Shown here in pieces: positions 13,453 to 26,300 of a stretch of DNA of 64,000 nt. The DNA comes from Synchiropus splendidus. Its lineage: Eukaryota; Chordata; Actinopteri; Syngnathiformes; Callionymidae. The notes beneath the pieces were generated by a model. It did no database searches. It was not told the DNA's origin and worked only from the letters and a program-made list of their open reading frames with translations. Each line of letters starts with the position of its first letter. The first letter of the stretch is position 1. The stretch covers positions 1,550,001-1,614,000 of the forward strand of contig NW_026527054.1 of the NCBI RefSeq assembly GCF_027744825.2. Reading direction: 5' to 3'. Both the position numbers and the translations under genes were made by a program.

Positions 13453-16400
13453 TCCCTCCAAAGTTATAGCACAATGCGTAAAACGCGCTTTCAGCCTGAG
13501 ATAAGGTCGATTCCGGAACGCCAAACATAAAAATTGTGATAACTTTGACAAAACACTTCAGACAGCTTAGATTTGATGTGCATCTACTAGAAAGACCCTT
13601 TCTGCTATAGTGGGAGGTGAAAATTTCATGTTCTGAAGCTTCCCTGCAAAGTTATTGCACAATGCAGAAAACGCGATTTCAAACTGAGATAAGTTCGATT
13701 CGGGAACGCCAAACATAAAAATGTTGATAACTTTGGAAAAACACTTCAGACACCTTAGATTTGAAGTGCAAGTCCTAGAAAGACCCTTTCTGGTATAGTG
13801 GGAGGTGAAAGTTTCATGTTCTGAAGCTTCCCTGCAAAGGTATTGCGCAATGCAGAAAACGCGTTTTCAAACTGAGATTAGGTCGATTCCGGAACGACAA
13901 ACATAAAAATGTTGATAACTTTGGAAAAACACTTCAGACAGCTTAGATTTGATGTGCAACTACGAGAAAGACCCTTTCTGCTATAGTGGGAGGTGAAAAT
14001 TTCATTTTCCGAAGCTTCCCTGCAAAGTTATGGAACAATGCAGAAAACGCGTTTTCAGCCTGAGATAAGGTCGATTCCAGAACGCCAAACATAAAAATGT
14101 TGATAGCTTTTGAAAAACACTTCAGACAGCTTAGATTTGATGTGCAACTACTAGAAAGACCCTTCTTGCTATAGTGGGAGGTGAAATTTTCATGTTCTGA
14201 AGGTTCCCTGCAAAGTTATGGCACAATGCGTAAAACGCGATTTCAGCCTGAGATAAGGTCGATTCCGGAAACGCCAAACATAAAAATTGTGATAACTTTG
14301 ACGAAACACTTCAGACAGCTTAGATTTGATGTGCAACGACTACAAAGACCCTTTCTCCTGTTGTGGGAGGTGAAAATTTCATGTTCTGAAGCTTCCCTGC
14401 AAAGTTATGGCACAATGCAGAAAACACGTTTTCAGACTGAGATAAGGTGATTTCCGGAACGCCAAACATAAAAATGTTGATAACTTTGACAAAACACTTC
14501 AGACAGCTTAGATTTGATGTGCAACTACTAGAAAGACCCTTTCTGCTATAGTGGGATGTGAAAATTTCATGTTCTGAAGCTTTATGCAAAGTTATGGCAC
14601 AATATGTAAAACACGTTTTCAGCCTGAGATAAGGTCGATTCCGGAACGGCAACCATAAAAATGTAGATAACTTAGGAAAAACACTTCAGACAGCTGAGAT
14701 TTGATGTGCAACTACTAGAAAGATCCTTTCTGATATAGTGGGAGGTGAAAAGTCCATGTTCTGAAGCTTCCCTGCAAAGTTATGGCACGATGCGTAAAAC
14801 GCGATTTCAGCCTGAGATAAGGTGGGTTCCGGAACGCCAAACATAAAAGTGTTGATAACTTTGGAAAAACACTTCAGACAGCTTAAATTTGATATGCAAC
14901 TACTAGAAAGACCATTTCTGCTACAGTGGGAGGTTAAAATTTCATGTTCTGAAGCTTCACTGCAGAGTTTTGGCACAATGCAGAAAACGCGTTTTCAGCC
15001 TGAGATAAGGTTGGTTCCGGAACGCCAAACATAAAAATGTTGATAACTTTGGAAAAACACTTCAGACAGCATAGATTTGATGTGCAACTACTAGAAAGAC
15101 CCTTTCTGCTATAGGGTGAGGAGAAAATTTCATGTTCTTAAGCTTCCCTGCAAAGTTTTGGCACAATACAGAAAACGCGTTTTCAGCCTGAGATAAGGTT
15201 GGTTCCGGAACGCCAAACATAAAAATGTTGATAACTTTGAAAAAACACTTCAGACAGGTTGGATTTGAAGTGCAACTACTAGAAAAACCCTTTCTGCTAT
15301 AGTGGGATCTGAAAAATTCATGTTCTGAAGCTTCCCAGCAAAGTTATTGCAAAATGCAGAAAACGTGTTTTCAGCCTTAGATAAGGCGGGCTCCGGAACG
15401 CCAAACCTAAAAATGTTGATGACTTTGGAAAAACACTTCAGTCAGCTAAAATTTGATGTGCAACTACTAGAAAGACCCTTTCTGTGACAGTGGCAGGTGA
15501 AAATTTAATGTTAAGAAGCTTCTCTGCAAAGTTATAGCACAAAGCAGAAAACGCATTTTGAGCCTGAGATAAGGTCGATTTCGGAACGGCAAACTTGAAA
15601 GTGTTGATAACTTTGGAAAAGCTCTTCAGACAGCTTAGATTTGATGTGCAACTACTAGAAAGACCCTTTCTGCTATAGTGGGAGGTTAAATTTCCATGTT
15701 CTGAAGCTTCCCTGCAAAGTTAAGGCACAAAGCAGGAAACACATTTTCAGCCTGAGATAAGGTGGGTTCCGGAACGCAAAACAAAAAAATGTTGATAACT
15801 TTGGGAAAACACTTCAGACAGCTTAGATTTGATGTGCAACTACGAGAAAGACCCTTTCTGCTATAGTGGGAAGTAAAAATGTCATGTTCTGAAGCTTCCC
15901 TGCAAAGTTATGGCACAATGTAGAAAACACGTTTTCAGCCTGAGATAAGGTGGGTTTCGGAACGGCAAACATAAAAATGTTGATAACTTTGGAAAAACAC
16001 TTCAGACAGCTTAGATTTGATGTGCAACTACGAGAAAGACCCTTTCTGCTATAGTGGGAAGTAAAAATGTCGTGTTCTGAAGCTTCCCTGCAAAGTTATG
16101 GCACAATGCAGAAAAGGTGTTTTCAGCCTGAGATAAGGTCGGTGCCGGAAACGCCAAACATAAAAATTGTGATAACTTTGACGAAACACTTCAGACAGCT
16201 TAGATTTGATGTGCAACGACTAGAAAGACCCTTTCTGCTATAGTGGGAGGTTAAAATTTCATGTTCTGAAGCTTCCCTCCAAAGTTATAGCACAATGCGT
16301 AAAACGCGCTTTCAGCCTGAGATAAGGTCGATTCCGGAACGCCAAACATAAAAATTGTGATAACTTTGACAAAACACTTCAGACAGCTTAGATTTGATGT

Positions 16401-19094
16401 GCATCTACGAGAAAGACCCTTTCTGCTATAGTGGGAGGTGAAAATTTCATGTTCTGAAGCTTCCCTGCAAAGTTATTGCACAATGCAGAAAACGCGATTT
16501 CAAACTGAGATAAGTTCGATTCGGGAACGCCAAACATAAAAATGTTGATAACTTTGGAAAAACACTTCAGACACCTTAGATTTGAAGTGCAAGTCCTAGA
16601 AAGACCCTTTCTGGTATAGTAGGAGGTGAAAGTTTCATGTTCTGAAGCTTCCCTGCAAAGGTATTGCGCAATGCAGAAAACGCGTTTTCAAACTGAGATT
16701 AGGTCGATTCCGGAACGACAAACATAAAAATGTTGATAACTTTGGAAAAACACTTCAGACAGCTTAGATTTGATGTGCAACTACGAGAAAGACCCTTTCT
16801 GCTATAGTGGGAGGTGAAAATTTCATTTTCCGAAGCTTCCCTGCAAAGTTATGGAACAATGCAGAAAACGCGTTTTCAGCCTGAGATAAGGTCGATTCCA
16901 GAACGCCAAACATAAAAATGTTGATAGCTTTTGAAAAACACTTCAGACAGCTTAGATTTGATGTGCAACTACTAGAAAGACCCTTCTTGCTATAGTGGGA
17001 GGTGAAATTTTCATGTTCTGAAGGTTCCCTGCAAAGTTATGGCACAATGCGTAAAACGCGATTTCAGCCTGAGATAAGGTCGATTCCGGAAACGCCAAAC
17101 ATAAAAATTGTGATAACTTTGACGAAACACTTCAGACAGCTTAGATTTGATGTGCAACGACTACAAAGACCCTTTCTCCTGTTGTGGGAGGTGAAAATTT
17201 CATGTTCTGAAGCTTCCCTGCAAAGTTATGGCACAATGCAGAAAACACGTTTTCAGACTGAGATAAGGTGATTTCCGGAACGCCAAACATAAAAATGTTG
17301 ATAACTTTGACAAAACACTTCAGACAGCTTAGATTTGATGTGCAACTACTAGAAAGACCCTTTCTGCTATAGTGGGATGTGAAAATTTCATGTTCTGAAG
17401 CTTTATGCAAAGTTATGGCACAATATGTAAAACACGTTTTCAGCCTGAGATAAGGTCGATTCCGGAACGGCAACCATAAAAATGTAGATAACTTAGGAAA
17501 AACACTTCAGACAGCTGAGATTTGATGTGCAACTACTAGAAAGATCCTTTCTGATATAGTGGGAGGTGAAAAGTCCATGTTCTGAAGCTTCCCTGCAAAG
17601 TTATGGCACGATGCGTAAAACGCGATTTCAGCCTGAGATAAGGTGGGTTCCGGAACGCCAAACATAAAAGTGTTGATAACTTTGGAAAAACACTTCAGAC
17701 AGCTTAAATTTGATATGCAACTACTAGAAAGACCATTTCTGCTACAGTGGGAGGTTAAAATTTCATGTTCTGAAGCTTCACTGCAGAGTTTTGGCATAAT
17801 GCAGAAAACGCGTTTTCAGCCTGAGATAAGGTTGGTTCCGGAACGCCAAACATAAAAATGTTGATAACTTTGGAAAAACACTTCAGACAGCATAGATTTG
17901 ATGTGCAACTACTAGAAAGACCCTTTCTGCTATAGGGTGAGGAGAAAATTTCATGTTCTTAAGCTTCCCTGCAAAGTTTTGGCACAATACAGAAAACGCG
18001 TTTTCAGCCTGAGATAAGGTTGGTTCCGGAACGCCAAACATAAAAATGTTGATAACTTTGAAAAAACACTTCAGACAGGTTGGATTTGAAGTGCAACTAC
18101 TAGAAAAACCCTTTCTGCTATAGTGGGATCTGAAAAATTCATGTTCTGAAGCTTCCCAGCAAAGTTATTGCAAAATGCAGAAAACGTGTTTTCAGCCTGA
18201 GATAAGGCGGGCTCCGGAACGCCAAACATAAAAATGTTGATGACTTTGGAAAAACACTTCAGTCAGCTAAAATTTGATGTGCAACTACTAGAAAGACCCT
18301 TTCTGCGACAGTGGCAGGTGAAAATTTAATGTTAAGAAGCTTCTCTGCAAAGTTATAGCACAAAGCAGAAAACGCATTTTGAGCCTGAGATAAGGTCGAT
18401 TTCGGAACGGCAAACTTGAAAGTGTTGATAACTTTGGAAAAGCTCTTCAGACAGCTTAGATTTGATGTGCAACTACTAGAAAGACCCTTTCTGCTATAGT
18501 GGGAGGTTAAATTTCCATGTTCTGAAGCTTCCCTGCAAAGTTAAGGCACAAAGCAGGAAACACATTTTCAGCCTGAGATAAGGTGGGTTCCGGAACGCAA
18601 AACAAAAAAATGTTGATAACTTTGGGAAAACACTTCAGACAGCTTAGATTTGATGTGCAACTACGAGAAAGACCCTTTCTGCTATAGTGGGAAGTAAAAA
18701 TGTCATGTTCTGAAGCTTCCCTGCAAAGTTATGGCACAATGTAGAAAACACGTTTTCAGCCTGAGATAAGGTGGGTTTCGGAACGGCAAACATAAAAATG
18801 TTGATAACTTTGGAAAAACACTTCAGACAGCTTAGATTTGATGTGCAACTACGAGAAAGACCCTTTCTGCTATAGTGGGAAGTAAAAATGTCGTGTTCTG
18901 AAGCTTCCCTGCAAAGTTATGGCACAATGCAGAAAAGGTGTTTTCAGCCTGAGATAAGGTCGGTGCCGGAAACGCCAAACATAAAAATTGTGATAACTTT
19001 GACGAAACACTTCAGACAGCTTAGATTTGATGTGCAACGACTAGAAAGACCCTTTCTGCTATAGTGGGAGGTTAAAATTTCATGTTCTGAAGCT
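13453..19094. repeat. Fifteen-monomer tandem segmental duplication
   Basis: About 13453-16273 is repeated directly at 16274-19094 with an offset of 2821 bp (15 monomers of 188.07 bp). The left breakpoint lies in CCCTCCAAAG (shared by 13453 and 16274) and the right end in CTTCCCTGCAAAG at about 19094. I saw only a few single-base differences, for example near 13799/16620 and 15373/18194. This is the largest and apparently youngest of the three duplications. Confidence 0.9.
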
Positions 19095-20127
19095 TCCCTG
19101 CAAAGTTATGGCACAATGCAGAAAAACGCTTTTCAGCCTGAGATAAGGTGGGTTTCGGAACGCCAAACATAAAAATGTTGATAACTTTGGAAAAACACTT
19201 CAGACAGCTTCGATTTAATGTGCAAATACTAGAAAAAACTCTGTTTGCTATAGTGGAATGTGAAAAATTCATGTTCTGAAGCTTCCAAGCAAATTATGGC
19301 ACTAAGCAGAAAACGCGTTTTCAGCCTTCGATAAGGTTTGTTCCGGAACGCCAAACATAAAAATGTTGATGACTTTGGAAAAACACTTCAGTCAGCTTAA
19401 ATTTCATGTGCAACTACTAGAAAGACCCTTTATGCTATAGTGGGAGGTGAAATTTTCATTTTCTGAAGCTTCTCTGCAAAGTTATGGCACAATGCAGAAA
19501 ACGCATTTTCAGCCTGAGATAAGGTGGGTTCCGGAACGCCAAACATAAAAATGTTGATAACTTTGGGAAAACACTTCAAACACCTGAGATTTGATGTGCA
19601 ACTACGAGAAAGACCCTTTGTGCTATAGTGGGAGGTTAAAATTTAATGTTAAGAAGCTTCTCTGCAAAGTTATAGCACAATGCAGAAAACGCATTTTGAG
19701 CCTGAGATAAGGTCGATTTCAGAACGGTAAACATAAAAGTGTTGATAACTTTGGAAAAACACTTTAGACAGCTTAGATTTAACGTGCAACTACTAGAAAA
19801 ACCCTTTCTGCTATAGTGGGAGGTTAAAATTTCATGGTCTGAAGCTTCCCTGCAAAGTTATGGCACAAAGCAGGAAACTCATTTTCAGCCTGAGATAAGG
19901 TGGGTTCCGGAACGCCAAACATAAAAATGTTGATAACTTTGAAAAAACGCTTCAGACAGTTTAGATTTGAAGTGCAACTACTAGAAAAACCCTTTCTCCG
20001 ATAGTGGGATCTGAAAAATTCATCTTCTGAAGCTTCCCTGCAAAGTTATTAGTTATTAGTTAAAACGCGTTTTCAGCCTGAGATAAGGCGGGCTCCGGAA
20101 CGCCAAACATAAAAATGTTGATAACTT

Positions 20128-22184
20128 TGTAGTGAAAGTGACGGATTGTCGGGTCACGGACGCCTGCGTCTGTGACGTGGATATTATGAAAAATAATATC
20201 TCCTCGAAAGTTTGGGGCACCACCTGAAATATAGTTTCCAGGAGACTATTAAGCTCTCTTGATTAACACTTAATTAATTAATTAACTGTGGTAACTTAAT
20301 TAATTATTAGCCTAATCAATCTATTTATCTGAAGTCACTACTCGTGATGTAATGTCCTTTACTGATCAGAGGCTCTTAGATTGATTATAATACACTCCAA
20401 AGTAACGTGATCAAGACCAACGTAATTTTATAGATTTATTTAGGAATAAAAGAACAGAAAGAAACAGGAAAGATGCAGAAGTAGAATAATATGATCCCAA
20501 CAATATCGCGATGGAAACGCAAACCAGTTATGAAGCAATGTCAATACTGCATCAGACGCGTATGTAACTGATGGGAAAGTTAAGACGTTCTAGTCTAACT
20601 GTGAACCTCAGGCAAGTAATGATATTACTAAACCCCAACACACCACTCTGTGCAGAGATGACAAGCAGCGGCTTACTTTGGCGATGAATGGAGGGATGAA
20701 TGGGATGGATGGATGGATGAGAGGGTGATGAGTAGATGCAGAAGGTCGGTCAGGAGGTGAGGGAGGAGGCAGGCGGCTTTGGAAGGAGGCGTCCTGGTTC
20801 TCAGCGTGGTGGCTTGGAGGTGATGAGGACACGCAGCTTCAGGCGTCGATGGCACTCTCGGATCGTCTTCCGGACCGCCGTGGATCTTTCGTCGCAGACG
20901 GGGTGATCGTAGCTGGCAGAGAGCGGCGTAGGACCGAAGGCGTATCTTTCTCTCGTGCCAGGTGATTCACCGGTCTGAACAACCTTCTAGAGTGGTCGCC
21001 TTAATGACACACTCCAGGCAGCGGAAGGTTGTTGGAAGTTGGACTCGCGTACTCGTCACGGCCGCCGGCTGTGATCACGTGGTGTGACTGGGCCGTTCCT
21101 GAAGGAGGCTCTGGCTTGGCAGACCGCTGTAGGACGAGGGCGACGTGCAACTTTGGAGAAGTTCTCGATCACTCTCACACTTGGATGGGCAGCGAGTGGA
21201 ATGCTGGCACGGCTTCAAGGGTGGAGGAGAAGCAAGAGTCTTTGCAGGAACTTGAGCAGGAACCGTCGAAGAAGTTGGTTGTAGTTGGTTGTAGGAGGCG
21301 AAGGAGCCAGAGGAAGCGGCAGAAGGAGGGCAAAGAGCGCAACCGAGGGCAACAGAGGGACAGAGGGGAGAGGAGCACAGAGGGACACAGAGGGCTGAAC
21401 AGAGGGGTGAACAGAGGCTGAACCTCTGTAAACTGGGTCTTTTAAACTCTCATGAAGAGTCTCCTTGTCCAGTCTTGATTGGTTGAAGGAGTTCCATCAC
21501 CTATTGCTGATTGGACGAGGATTTCCAAGCCTGGCCTTCCTCCTCCTCCTCCAACGGGGTCGTAAATTCCAGTCTTGAGATGGGAGATTTTGATCCCCCC
21601 AGTACCAGAGTTTTATTTGACAATAAAACATTACCTGAGTTGTAAAGTTGCTCACAATCTGTCAAAACTTTCCCATCTCAATTCAAGCATTCAAACGACA
21701 CCAAACATGACCATTCTAGCACATTGTCTTCTTATAACGATCAACATAACAATCAACCATTCATGTCAAGTTTAACATCACATGTTCAGGGCATCTGGTT
21801 TGCTTGAACATCCTGTGGAAACCATGGGTTAAGTGGGAAACAAAAGTCCTTTTTCAGAAATACACATTAAGACACATTCACATACAAGTCTGTCTTTGTT
21901 CATCTGGAACCAGGAGAAGGGGGAGCTGTGTGTGTCCCCCACCAAACAGGGTTCACGAGTTGGTCAGGGTTTTTCCTCTTACGGCACAGCATCCTGGACT
22001 GTTGCTCTAGTCTCTCCCCCCTTTGACCATTCCAATGATTTATGGTCCTTATCGGAGGGTTCCGAAACCTCTGAGCTGCCAAAGGCATGGTGGGAACCCA
22101 AGGAGATGTCTCCGAGTTGAAGTTACACATTCGGGAAAAGTTCACCAGGTCCATGCTTGAATCTCTGGAGAAGGAATCACTACA
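20128..22184 (-). repeat. 3' LTR of the minus-strand retroelement
   Basis: This repeat matches 29181-31270 along its whole length with scattered substitutions and small indels. It starts TGTAGTGA and ends TCACTACA. It contains a purine-rich minisatellite of ACAGAGGG-type units at about 21330-21420, which differs in length from the other LTR, and the AT-rich stretch TTAATTAATTAATTAA near 20270. ORFs of 60-130 codons inside it are duplicated in the other LTR, on both strands and without recognisable domains, so I do not call genes here. Confidence 0.93.
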
Positions 22185-22186
22185 TA

Positions 22187-22197
22187 TCCCCCCTCTT
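22187..22197 (-). promoter_or_regulatory. Polypurine tract
   Basis: On the minus strand the sequence AAGAGGGGGGA lies two bases before the start of the 3' LTR. That is the position and composition expected for the RNase H-resistant primer of plus-strand synthesis. It confirms the minus-strand orientation independently of the coding sequence. Confidence 0.85.
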
Positions 22198-23358
22198 GGC
22201 GTCGTGTGGAATTGTCGCAGGTATTCCATCGGGGCCAAGATGAGTTGAGTCCTTCGGGTGGTCGTAGATGCCGCATGGATCCTGGTGATGAGAGTCACTC
22301 ATACACTGACTGGTGTGTTCTAACATCCCCCACTCCCCTTAGTCAACTGAGAGAGAGTGAGTCAGTAGAATGACCCCCGGGGGTCGCATGCATTTAGCTA
22401 ATATCACCTAGACCGAGGTTGATGGAAACTAGATTCACGAGGGAAGTGTAGTTAGGTGGGTGAAGGTGAACCCGGTTCACCTAACATTGTTTGTGGCGAA
22501 GTTTGGAGTTCGGACTTGAATAAGGGTAAGTTGAGAGGAACTGGTGAGACTACGTGAGGAAAATTGTTAGATTTATCCTTCTCAAGTTCACTTTATTTAA
22601 TTTCTTGAACTAGGCATAAGACAGCTTCATAGTGAATGGAATAAGTGTGGCTTAACTGATGAGGAAAATGTTTTTTTTTCAAAAAGAAGGAGAAGGAGAA
22701 GATAGAAGAAGAAGAAGAAGAAGAAACATGCAATAATCAAGATCGACACGCCTATGAACACAACTATCACAGAGACTAGATATGTTTTTTTTTTTGGTGA
22801 GAGAGATAATAGTTGACCTTTGAACTTGTATCAAGGTGGAGCCATGTTCTGCTGTTGGAGGAGCGCTTACATCATTAAGTCTTCTTGAGTGTTCTTTAGT
22901 TTTGGTTTGAACACCTAACAGCGATTAAACGAGTCCTTGAGATCTTTTATTCTTCTGAGAGAGAATGAAGCTGACGCTGACTATGGAAATTAGCAGGGTA
23001 TTGGCTCCCGACCAAACACGAGTTAAAGGGGTAACCAGGTTTCTTATGGTGGTGTCGAGGTCTTGAAAGGCAGAATTGATAGGGGCCAGGTAAATGGTTT
23101 GTTCATGTTGTGTGTGTTGAACGAAACGAAACATTAGAATATTTCAGTCTTGACTCCCTAGACAGTGATTTGATGTTAATTTTTAACCGTAAAGCTTATT
23201 CTCATGCATTCATCACACATTGGCCACTTCATCTTAACAGTAACAGCAACCAAACAGCAACCAAACAACACGGATATGACACAGGTGTAAATTCAATAAC
23301 TTATCATTTTTATACAGTCTGTAGTTATGCTTGATGCGGGTTTTCGTATCAGCCTATC
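22198..23358 (-). other. Region between pol end and 3' LTR, with env-like remnant
   Basis: This 1.16-kb stretch occupies the position where a retrovirus would carry env. Only one short frame (22925-23134, minus, 69 aa) is suggestive: it has a segment resembling the C-terminal part of an envelope transmembrane subunit, with a hydrophobic run (ANTLLISIVSVSFIL) followed by a polar, basic tail. The rest has no coding signal that I can support. A GAA/AAG-rich run lies at about 22684-22725. An env origin is an inference from position and hydrophobic pattern only. Confidence 0.4.
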
Positions 23359-26300
23359 CTAGTTATTATCCGGTGTTAGTTTTTTTTTTTGGAGATGTTG
23401 GGGTGTGGTGCCGTTTAATTTGGTTTCGGTGAGCCCAGTTGCAAGAAGATTCATTGCTTCTGGTAGATTTGACCAGGGGTCCCACCCAATCGGTTTGCAG
23501 GTCTGACTATGGGGAATGTGACTCCCCTGTTTCAGATTAGGTTGAGTCGGCTGGAACTGACAGCATGTTAAGCACCCTTTTATGTAGTCAGCTACATCTT
23601 GATGCATGCATGGCCAGTAGGCTACCTGCTGTAGTGCATCAACAGTTGCTTTGACACCCCTGTGACCTGTGCATGGTGCAACATGTGCATATGCTAGCAT
23701 TGCCCCCCTTAGGCTCAGTGGAACTGCAAGTCTTGGCATGGCATGTTCATCTGAGACATAAACCAGCAAGCCATCAACCATGCGCAGTTTGTTTTTGACC
23801 GTGAGCCAGTGGGACAGTTCCCTGTCCGGCGGGCCGCTATTGGGATTGGGGACGTCATTCTCATGGTCAGCCGTGACGCTGCGAATGAGAGATGACAGGG
23901 TGGGATCTTGGTTCTGCCGATTTACCAGATCTGAGTTTTGAAAAACCTGGTCGCATGCCAAATGTAAAGATGTGTTACATTGTGTGGGAGTACTTCTGGA
24001 TTGTTGGCGAGTTGCGGCCAACACGGCTGGCATGGACTCTGTGTGGATCCGAGCAGGTCGAACGCTCCATGGCTTCCCGTGGGGAGCACCTTCTTTGGCC
24101 AAAGTATCTGTGAGGTCATTATACTCTCTGTCTCGGCTGGGAATGTGTGATTGACCCCGTACCTTCTTCCAATGCACTCGCATGTCATGGGTGCTGACTG
24201 GGTGATCACAGACAGTGAACAAGTCTTTGTGTTTCACTGGCTTGCGTTTGGCCATGAGGAAACGGTTGCGTTTCTGGCCTGGAAGGTGGTAGAGAACGGT
24301 GTCAACATTTGAGTTTGAGGGTGTTCGTGGGTTGCTGCACGGGTCGTGTCTCGCCGTGTCACCCCCATTTGCTACTGTATAGTAAGAAGGGTGTGAGTCA
24401 TGCTCTAGCGGCAGAGGTTGACGAACTTGGGCCCAGATTTTAAGACGTTGGAAATCTATAATCGGATCAAACCTGTTGAGTAAATCTTTGCCGATAAGCA
24501 GAGGGATGTTGTTATGTGGTGACACATAGACCGGGTGGACTACAGTCATGGGTCCAATGGTCCAGTGTATTAGCGTTAAGGGGTTCAACTGTGTGCCAAC
24601 GGTGGAGAATGCCCAGACATCTAATTTACATTTCTGTAATTTGAGAGTTTTATCTTGGGCGTGGGCAGCTCGCTGTAATTGGTCAAACACCTGTGTCGAC
24701 ATGGTAGTGATGTCTGCTGCCGTGTCAACGAGGGCTTCATAGTGAAGCAGATCTTCGAGAGTCGTGGCAAGGTAAAACTTGCGAGCCACCCCCCTTTCTG
24801 TCAACTCACCCAAAAGCTGTTGTGTGGGTTGAGCTGGGTGTTTGACCCATGAGTTTTCACCCAAGGGTGGCGAGTCCTGATCATAGTTGACGACTAGGAC
24901 TGCTGGGTTTGGTGGGTTTGAGGTTAGGTTCTTGTCTGCCGGTGGTGTGGCTTGACTCTCAGTTGCCTCCAGGCCTAGTCTGGAGGGAGGCTTCTTTGGA
25001 TTTTGTTCCTTGTACCACTGGGCGAACAGCTTGTACATCTGTTCCTCCTCAGGACTGGGATTTTTCTGATTGTCACTTTTCTTACGACGACGGTTAGCCT
25101 GGGAATCTGCTTGAGTGGAGGGGACCGGTTTTACGTGGCCATCTCCATGGTTAGCGTGACGACGCCAAACGTTTCCAGGGTGTGGGGGTTTGTGGAAACC
25201 CGTCTGGTTGACCACGGACTGCGGTGGCGCTGTGGAGTCATCTGACCATGCCTTCTGTGAGAAGAATGCCTTACGGGCCTGACGAGGACTCGCTTTGCGC
25301 TCTGGTTGTCGGTGTGTCTGTGACAAAGGTTTTACTTCTGGCGGGGATACTGGTGCATCCCCTTCAAGTTCCATGTGGGAACTTTGGACACCCAGTGGCA
25401 GCAGTGAGTAAGGTGGTTCACCATTTTTCCAGTTGCCCAGCATCTGTTTTGCGAAGCCTTTATCTGCTAGGTCACGCAACTGAAAGCTATTCATAGTGCG
25501 GGGGCAGGCTGTCACTCCAAGGTGGTGGCTTGTGCCAGGATGAAGATTTCGGAGGAACAGGGCTTTGAAGTTGAGGTCTTCTTCCATATTTTGCTCATTT
25601 TTGTCACCGAAGAATGCTTGTCGGAGTCGGTGATAGTATTGAGCTGGTGGCTCATTTCTCCCTTGTTTGACAGCGATAGCTGACAACAGACCTAGTGAGG
25701 GTTCGGGGCTGGAGTATTCCCTCAACATCATTTTGGTGAGGGTGTCAAAATCATTTTGGACAGCTGGTGGCTGCCTGTCAATGAAGTTGCCTACCTCCCT
25801 GCTGGATGTGATTTTGAGGAGGTAGATTTTGTCTGGGGTGGTTGCCTCTGGGAACCGCTGAAGGTGATATTCGATGTCCCTCAGATATGACCTGGTCTCT
25901 GTATTACCTCCAGGTTTGGGCTCAAACCGAGGTATGTTGCGAGCCAGTTTGTTTAGTACATTTGTGGTCAGGCCCTGTGTTGGGGCTCTGTCGGGTGGGG
26001 CTGCGGCTGCATAACCTCCCTGGTGAGGAGGGTTATTAGGCCAGTGAAGGGAAGCAGAGTCATAGTTTGGTTGTGATCTGCTGCCTTCTGGGTGAGCGGT
26101 CCACTGAGAGAAGGGATTGAGAGATTTAAAGGTGATTGGTTGTTCCTTGGAATCTCTGAGCAGAGACCCTGGCTTAGATGGGGGCTTGTGGGCCGCGTCT
26201 CTAGCTCTTTGGGTTTGCTCTACTGTGTTTTGCAGCTCATTCTTTGTCCTGCTAAGGTCTTCTTGGAGCTGACTTATATGGTCCTCTAAGGACTTTACGT

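Larger units (their letters stand above)
1..20127. repeat. ~188-bp tandem satellite array
   Basis: A head-to-tail array of a ~188-bp monomer fills the first 20.1 kb without interruption, about 107 copies. Each monomer can be phased on GTTGATAACTTTGG and also carries CTTCAGACAGCTTAG, CTATAGTGGGAGGTGAAA, TTCATGTTCTGAAGCTTCC and a GAAAACGCGTTTTCAGCC block. Spacing measured at the first phase marks is 187-188 bp (8, 195, 383). The array starts before the window and ends abruptly at the LTR at 20128. Small indels keep opening 60-110 codon frames on both strands. These translate the same repeat and are not genes. Near the right end the spacing is disturbed by a short TTAGTTATTAGTTA motif at about 20048-20061. 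It could be centromeric, pericentromeric or an expanded interspersed satellite; the sequence alone does not decide. Confidence 0.97.

Noticed and set aside
1..20127. Dozens of 60-112 codon ORFs with sequences such as FGVPEPTLSQAENAF on the minus strand
   Set aside because: They are translations of the 188-bp satellite in several frames on both strands. Period, repetition and lack of any codon-specific constraint show they are not genes.
1..20127. CRISPR array
   Set aside because: The repeat unit is 188 bp and contiguous, without unique spacers; the surroundings are eukaryotic.
20608..22298. ORFs of 60-132 codons in the left LTR and their twins in the right LTR (29660-31318)
   Set aside because: They lie in LTRs, occur on both strands, differ in length between the two LTRs because of indels and have no domain.
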